From Deltaproteobacteria bacterium (lineage in GTDB: Bacteria > Desulfobacterota > Desulfuromonadia > Desulfuromonadales > Geopsychrobacteraceae): DNA of 48,565 nt. A model generated the notes under the pieces. That model ran no database searches. It was not told the origin of the DNA and worked only from the letters and a program-made list of their open reading frames with translations. A program made the translations under genes and the position numbers. The stretch spans positions 1-48,565 of the forward strand of contig JAGYPB010000018.1 in the NCBI GenBank assembly GCA_018399135.1. The letters run 5' to 3'. Below, piece by piece: positions 45,402 to 48,565 of this stretch; within the stretch, counting starts at the first letter, position 1; each line of letters begins with the position of its first letter.

Positions 45402-46232
45402 ATGACAACCTTAAGCCTCGGCTATTCTCCCTGCCCCAACGATACCTACATCTTTCACGCCCTGGTTCATGGTTTGATCCCTTGTGATGGCCTGACCTTT
45501 ACTGAACGCCTGGAAGATGTCGAAACCCTTAACCAGTTAGCACTACAGGGGGCTCTGGATCTGACCAAGATTTCCTTTCATGCCTTTGGTCATCTGCGCG
45601 ATCGCTACGTGCTGCTACGCAGTGGTGCGGCATTGGGGCGCGGCTGCGGGCCCTTGATTGTTACCGACGGGGCTACCAGCCTCGAACAACTAAGGGACAA
45701 AACCATTGCCATCCCGGGAGAGCTGACGACCGCCAATCTGCTGCTGCAACTCTATTCAGGGGGAACCGACAAGCTGTTGATTCTTCCTTTTGATCAGATT
45801 ATTGATGCCGTTCGCCAGGGGCGAGCTGCAGCCGGAGTGATTATCCACGAATCACGTTTCACCTACCAGCAGTACGGCTTGCAGCAATTGCTCGATTTAG
45901 GGCAGTGGTGGGAGGAAGAAACCGGCTATCCTATTCCTTTAGGGGGGATTCTGGCAAAAAGAAGCCTGGGGAAAGAGCGGATCAGACAGGTAGATCAGGC
46001 GTTGCGACGCAGCATCGAATACGCCCGAAATTACCCACAGGAAGCCTCCAGCTATATCCGTCAGCATGCCCAGGAACTTGACGAGACAGTCATCCGCCGG
46101 CACATTGATCTGTACGTTAATGATTATTCTATCAATTTAGGTAAAGACGGGCTGGCGGCAGTTTCCTGCCTGATCGAGAAAGCAGAACGGGTCGGCATTA
46201 TGGCTAAAACCGACCTGCCACTGACAATCTGA
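45402..46232 (+). CDS. mqnD: 1,4-dihydroxy-6-naphthoate synthase
   Basis: Enzyme of the futalosine menaquinone route that converts cyclic dehypoxanthine futalosine to 1,4-dihydroxy-6-naphthoate. 276 residues, full length. The periplasmic-binding-protein-like fold begins with LGYSPCPNDTYIFHALVHG (signature SPCPND at 9-14). LDLTKISFHAFGHL, GRGCGPLIV and TTANLLLQLY follow; all are family-typical and the pieces line the substrate cleft. AAGGA lies before the ATG. It follows mqnB closely. No mqnA, mqnC or mqnE is in the window. Confidence 0.95.
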   Translation: MTTLSLGYSPCPNDTYIFHALVHGLIPCDGLTFTERLEDVETLNQLALQGALDLTKISFHAFGHLRDRYVLLRSGAALGRGCGPLIVTDGATSLEQLRDKTIAIPGELTTANLLLQLYSGGTDKLLILPFDQIIDAVRQGRAAAGVIIHESRFTYQQYGLQQLLDLGQWWEEETGYPIPLGGILAKRSLGKERIRQVDQALRRSIEYARNYPQEASSYIRQHAQELDETVIRRHIDLYVNDYSINLGKDGLAAVSCLIEKAERVGIMAKTDLPLTI

Positions 46233-46255
46233 TACCTTATTATCCTATCTATTCA

Positions 46256-46270
46256 GCACCGGATCGGTGC
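46256..46270. terminator. Small hairpin between convergent mqnD and serA
   Basis: Perfect GCACCG/CGGTGC stem with a 3-nt loop in the 64-bp convergent spacer. There is no T run on either strand, so intrinsic termination is doubtful. Confidence 0.3.
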
Positions 46271-46296
46271 AAGGTCATAGCTGAAGAAGTTGGTTA

Positions 46297-47892
46297 TTAT
46301 CTTACTCCCAGCCGCACTGCCTTGATAAACCTGGCATCAACCGCCGCTCCGACCTTGGCCAGAGTCTCCGCATCAACCTGTGAATCAACAGAGAATACCA
46401 CCATCGCCTCGCCGGCTTTTTCCAGCCGCCCAAGGCTCATATTACCGATATTGACATGATGTTCACCGAGAATGGTACCGATCTTGCCGATCAACCCTGG
46501 CCGGTCCTGATAATTGATCACCAGCATGTGCTCTTCAGGACGAAAATCGATGGGGAAATTGCGCAGCTTGACAATTTTAGGCGTACCCTCAAACAGGGTT
46601 CCGGCGATACGGCGCTTACCTTCCGGGCTCTCCAGATCAATAGTGATGAGACTGGAAAAAGAATCGGTTTCGGTGGAACGAACTGACTCAACCGCAATGC
46701 CCCGGGTTTTTGCCACCAGGCCGGCATTGACCATATTGACATCCTGCTCGGTGCTGAAATTGAGCATCGCCGCCAGGCCACAAATAGTCAGAGGGTCGCA
46801 ATCATAGCGAGCAATCTTGCCATTATAGGTAAAAGTCATTTTACCCGGATTGGCCGGTGCCAGTTGGGACATAAACTCACCCAGAATTGTCACTAACTCC
46901 ATAAATGGCTTCATATGATCCATGAGATCCGGGTCAAAACGGGGGATATTGACGGCGTTACTTAAGGGATGACCGTCGATGTAGTTGACAATCTCTTTGC
47001 TGACATCGACAGCAACATTTTTTTGCGCCTCGAAGGTATTCGCTCCAAGATGTGGCGTTACCAGCATATTGGGATGGGCAATCAACTGTTTCAGCACCTC
47101 ACTGCGTGGTGGTTCTTCGCTGAACACATCGAAGGCAGCACCGGCACATTTGCCCGATTCAAGAGCAGCGAGCATGGCCGCTTCGTTGATAATCCCACCG
47201 CGAGCACAATTCACAATAAAAACACCATCCTGCATGCCGGCAAAGTGCTCAGCGTTGATCATATTGCGAGTTTCCTCGTTCAACGGGGTATGAACACTGA
47301 TAATATCTGAAAAGCGGATCACATCCTCCAGCGAGGTCAACTTGACACCGAAATCTTCTGCGCGTTTTTCAGAAATATAAGGATCGTAGGTCAGCACCTC
47401 AGATTCAAATGCGCGACAACGCAAAGCCACCCGCCCGCCAACCTTGCCGAGGCCGATAATACCGACGGTTTTACCTTTGAGTTCATGGCCGGTAAAGGGT
47501 GCACGCTTCCACTCGCCATTTTTCAAACTGATATTGGCAATACCCACATTGCGGCACTTGGCCAGTAAAATCGCCATAGTGTGTTCGGCTGCCGAATTGA
47601 CATTGCCGTAGGGCGCGTTAACAACAATGATCCCGCGACGACTGGCGGCATCGACATCAACGTTATCGATGCCAACCCCGGCACGGGCAACAACTTTCAA
47701 TCGATGGGCATGACTCAGCAGAGCCTCATCAACCAGGGTCCCACTGCGGGTAATAATCGCATCATAATCGCCAATACAAGCATGCAGCTCAGCTATATCC
47801 ATACCGACTTTTTTATCGATAGTCATGCGCGGGTCATTGGTCAACGGCAGCAAACCATTGGCGGAAATTTCGTCAGTAATCAGAACCTTCAT
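46297..47892 (-). CDS. serA: D-3-phosphoglycerate dehydrogenase
   Basis: First enzyme of serine biosynthesis, long form (531 residues) with extra C-terminal domains. The NAD-binding Rossmann motif GIIGLGKVGG is at 144-153. Catalytic R231 (NCARGGI), E260 (VFSEEPP) and H281 (TPHLGANT) are in place. Residues of about 320-450 form the intervening ASB domain, and the last 75 or so residues an ACT domain (HMLVINYQDRPGLIGKIGTIL), the likely site of serine feedback. It starts with MKVLITDEIS. A strong promoter lies about 100 bp upstream, leaving a long leader. Confidence 0.97.
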   Translation of the reverse strand: MKVLITDEISANGLLPLTNDPRMTIDKKVGMDIAELHACIGDYDAIITRSGTLVDEALLSHAHRLKVVARAGVGIDNVDVDAASRRGIIVVNAPYGNVNSAAEHTMAILLAKCRNVGIANISLKNGEWKRAPFTGHELKGKTVGIIGLGKVGGRVALRCRAFESEVLTYDPYISEKRAEDFGVKLTSLEDVIRFSDIISVHTPLNEETRNMINAEHFAGMQDGVFIVNCARGGIINEAAMLAALESGKCAGAAFDVFSEEPPRSEVLKQLIAHPNMLVTPHLGANTFEAQKNVAVDVSKEIVNYIDGHPLSNAVNIPRFDPDLMDHMKPFMELVTILGEFMSQLAPANPGKMTFTYNGKIARYDCDPLTICGLAAMLNFSTEQDVNMVNAGLVAKTRGIAVESVRSTETDSFSSLITIDLESPEGKRRIAGTLFEGTPKIVKLRNFPIDFRPEEHMLVINYQDRPGLIGKIGTILGEHHVNIGNMSLGRLEKAGEAMVVFSVDSQVDAETLAKVGAAVDARFIKAVRLGVR

Positions 47893-47990
47893 AAAACGAC
47901 CTCTTTATAGCATTGTAAGATTTGTCTCACACAAAGACAGGAGACACCAGGAGAACTTTCATACGACAACCACTGGGCGAGAAAGTCAGG

Positions 47991-48019
47991 ATTCTAAGTG
48001 CACCACCGCTTCTTGTCAA
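47991..48019 (-). promoter_or_regulatory. Sigma-70-type promoter of serA
   Basis: Consensus TTGACA (48019-48014), 17-bp spacer, TAGAAT (47996-47991, 5 of 6). The TGA inside TTGACA is the stop codon of the upstream gene. The leader of about 92 nt contains a 12-codon frame (47962-47927) encoding MKVLLVSPVFV, with no clear ribosome site, and a GTCTC/GAGAC inverted repeat. Confidence 0.68.
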
Positions 48020-48565
48020 TTACCCTCAAGCAGTTCTTCCTGCTTTAAGAGGCGCACACTATCAATATTGATGATCTGGGGATCTTCAAGGGATACGGCA
48101 AAGAGTCCGACGCCGGCAACACGGCGCAGATCCAACTCACGTCCGCGCGGCGCGTTCTCGACATCAGCAAGCATCACGCGAATGCGATTCCAGCCAGGCT
48201 CGAGCAACAGCGTCTCATTAAATCTGTCACGATGACGATTGTCGAAATCGCGATGGTGCTGGTCATGAATCCGTAAATACAATTCTAACGGCTCTGATAA
48301 GGGGTGATGAACATACATCTGCAGAGCCGCATAACCACGCCAGTCAGCAGGGAAAAAATTGAGAAAAACACCTGGATACCAACCGGAAACCAGCTCAACC
48401 CGCAGCGATGTCTGCCCCTGGTAGACCATTTCTTCATCAAGACTGCGGCGCGACTTGCCACCCCAGCGGGTCAGCTCAAAAGGTGTTTCAAAACCAGACA
48501 AAAGGGGAAACTGGTGATAACTGATGAAGTCATCAGCCAGAGCCCGGGAAAAGGGGATCAGACTC
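48016..48565 (-). CDS. C-terminal part of a larger protein, jelly-roll-like domain (partial)
   Basis: The frame is open to the window edge, so the N-terminus lies outside. The codon at 48501 is TTG within ongoing sequence (ALADDFISYHQFPLLSGFE), not a start. The visible 182 residues resemble a CIA30/carbohydrate-binding-type beta sandwich: RWGGKSRRSLDEEMVYQGQT, LRVELVSGWYPGVFLNFFPADWRG, LELYLRIHDQHHRDFDNRHR and LLEPGWNRIRVMLADVENAP. The preceding SLIPFSRALADDF could be the end of a VanZ-like membrane region; this is a tentative recall. Its stop codon lies within the serA -35 hexamer. Confidence 0.7.
   Translation of the reverse strand, partial: SLIPFSRALADDFISYHQFPLLSGFETPFELTRWGGKSRRSLDEEMVYQGQTSLRVELVSGWYPGVFLNFFPADWRGYAALQMYVHHPLSEPLELYLRIHDQHHRDFDNRHRDRFNETLLLEPGWNRIRVMLADVENAPRGRELDLRRVAGVGLFAVSLEDPQIINIDSVRLLKQEELLEGN

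Noticed and set aside
1..48565. CRISPR array, rRNA operon, complete insertion sequence or prophage
   Set aside because: No regularly spaced repeats, rRNA-like sequence, intact transposase or phage structural genes were found.

Overview
The window most resembles a member of the Desulfuromonadales/Geobacterales (a Desulfuromonas-, Pelobacter- or Geobacter-like anaerobic deltaproteobacterium). This is an inference from recognised gene content and order. The markers are gatC-gatA-gatB-mtnA-glnE as one run, uvrD/clcA/glmS/glmU as another, a response regulator fused to DUF4388-like and DnaJ modules, MglA/MglB polarity genes, an MXAN_5187-type protein and the futalosine menaquinone pathway (mqnB, mqnD). 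No rRNA, CRISPR array, complete insertion sequence or prophage was seen.

Layout. 1-4 kb is an accessory stretch: a DUF4160/DUF2442 pair, a VapBC toxin-antitoxin pair, an AAA ATPase/DUF4143 gene bracketed by two identical 26-bp palindromic repeats, and a DUF815 ATPase. 4.1-7.6 kb holds an outer-membrane efflux lipoprotein, a small membrane protein, a lytic transglycosylase and a TtcA-type tRNA thiolase. 7.6-28.5 kb is almost entirely minus strand and forms two tight gene strings. One is glmU-glmS-clcA-uvrD-(response regulator/SARP)-mrp; the other is gatCAB-mtnA-glnE-(response regulator/DnaJ/TPR). A REP-like palindrome lies between them. 28.6-31.1 kb is a plus-strand group (MXAN_5187-like, radical SAM, small unknowns). 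31.2-40 kb is minus strand: a REC-PilZ-GAF regulator, a thioredoxin-like protein with its own strong promoter, clpB, two Hsp20 genes, a sigma-54 activator, a PilZ protein and a pirin. 40.4-42.2 kb is a HipBA module followed by tRNA-Asn. 42.3-45.4 kb contains mglA, mglB, an unrecognised gene and mqnB, all interrupted by single-base-type frameshifts. 45.4 kb to the end is mqnD, serA and the C-terminal part of a large protein cut by the window end.

Most notable signals. (1) The small heat-shock/ClpB cluster appears wired to sigma-54. A -24/-12-like promoter precedes the first hsp20, a cluster of TGCGAC/GTCGCA palindromes lies about 95-150 bp upstream of the predicted start, and the next gene upstream encodes a GAFTGA/Fis-type activator. 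(2) Four adjacent conserved genes over 3.1 kb carry roughly 15-20 frame breaks while about 45 kb around them is clean. Either the sequence is locally poor or decay is sharply localised. (3) Two unusual regulator architectures occur: REC-DUF4388-DnaJ-TPR, and REC-TPR-winged helix-BTAD of 1024 residues.
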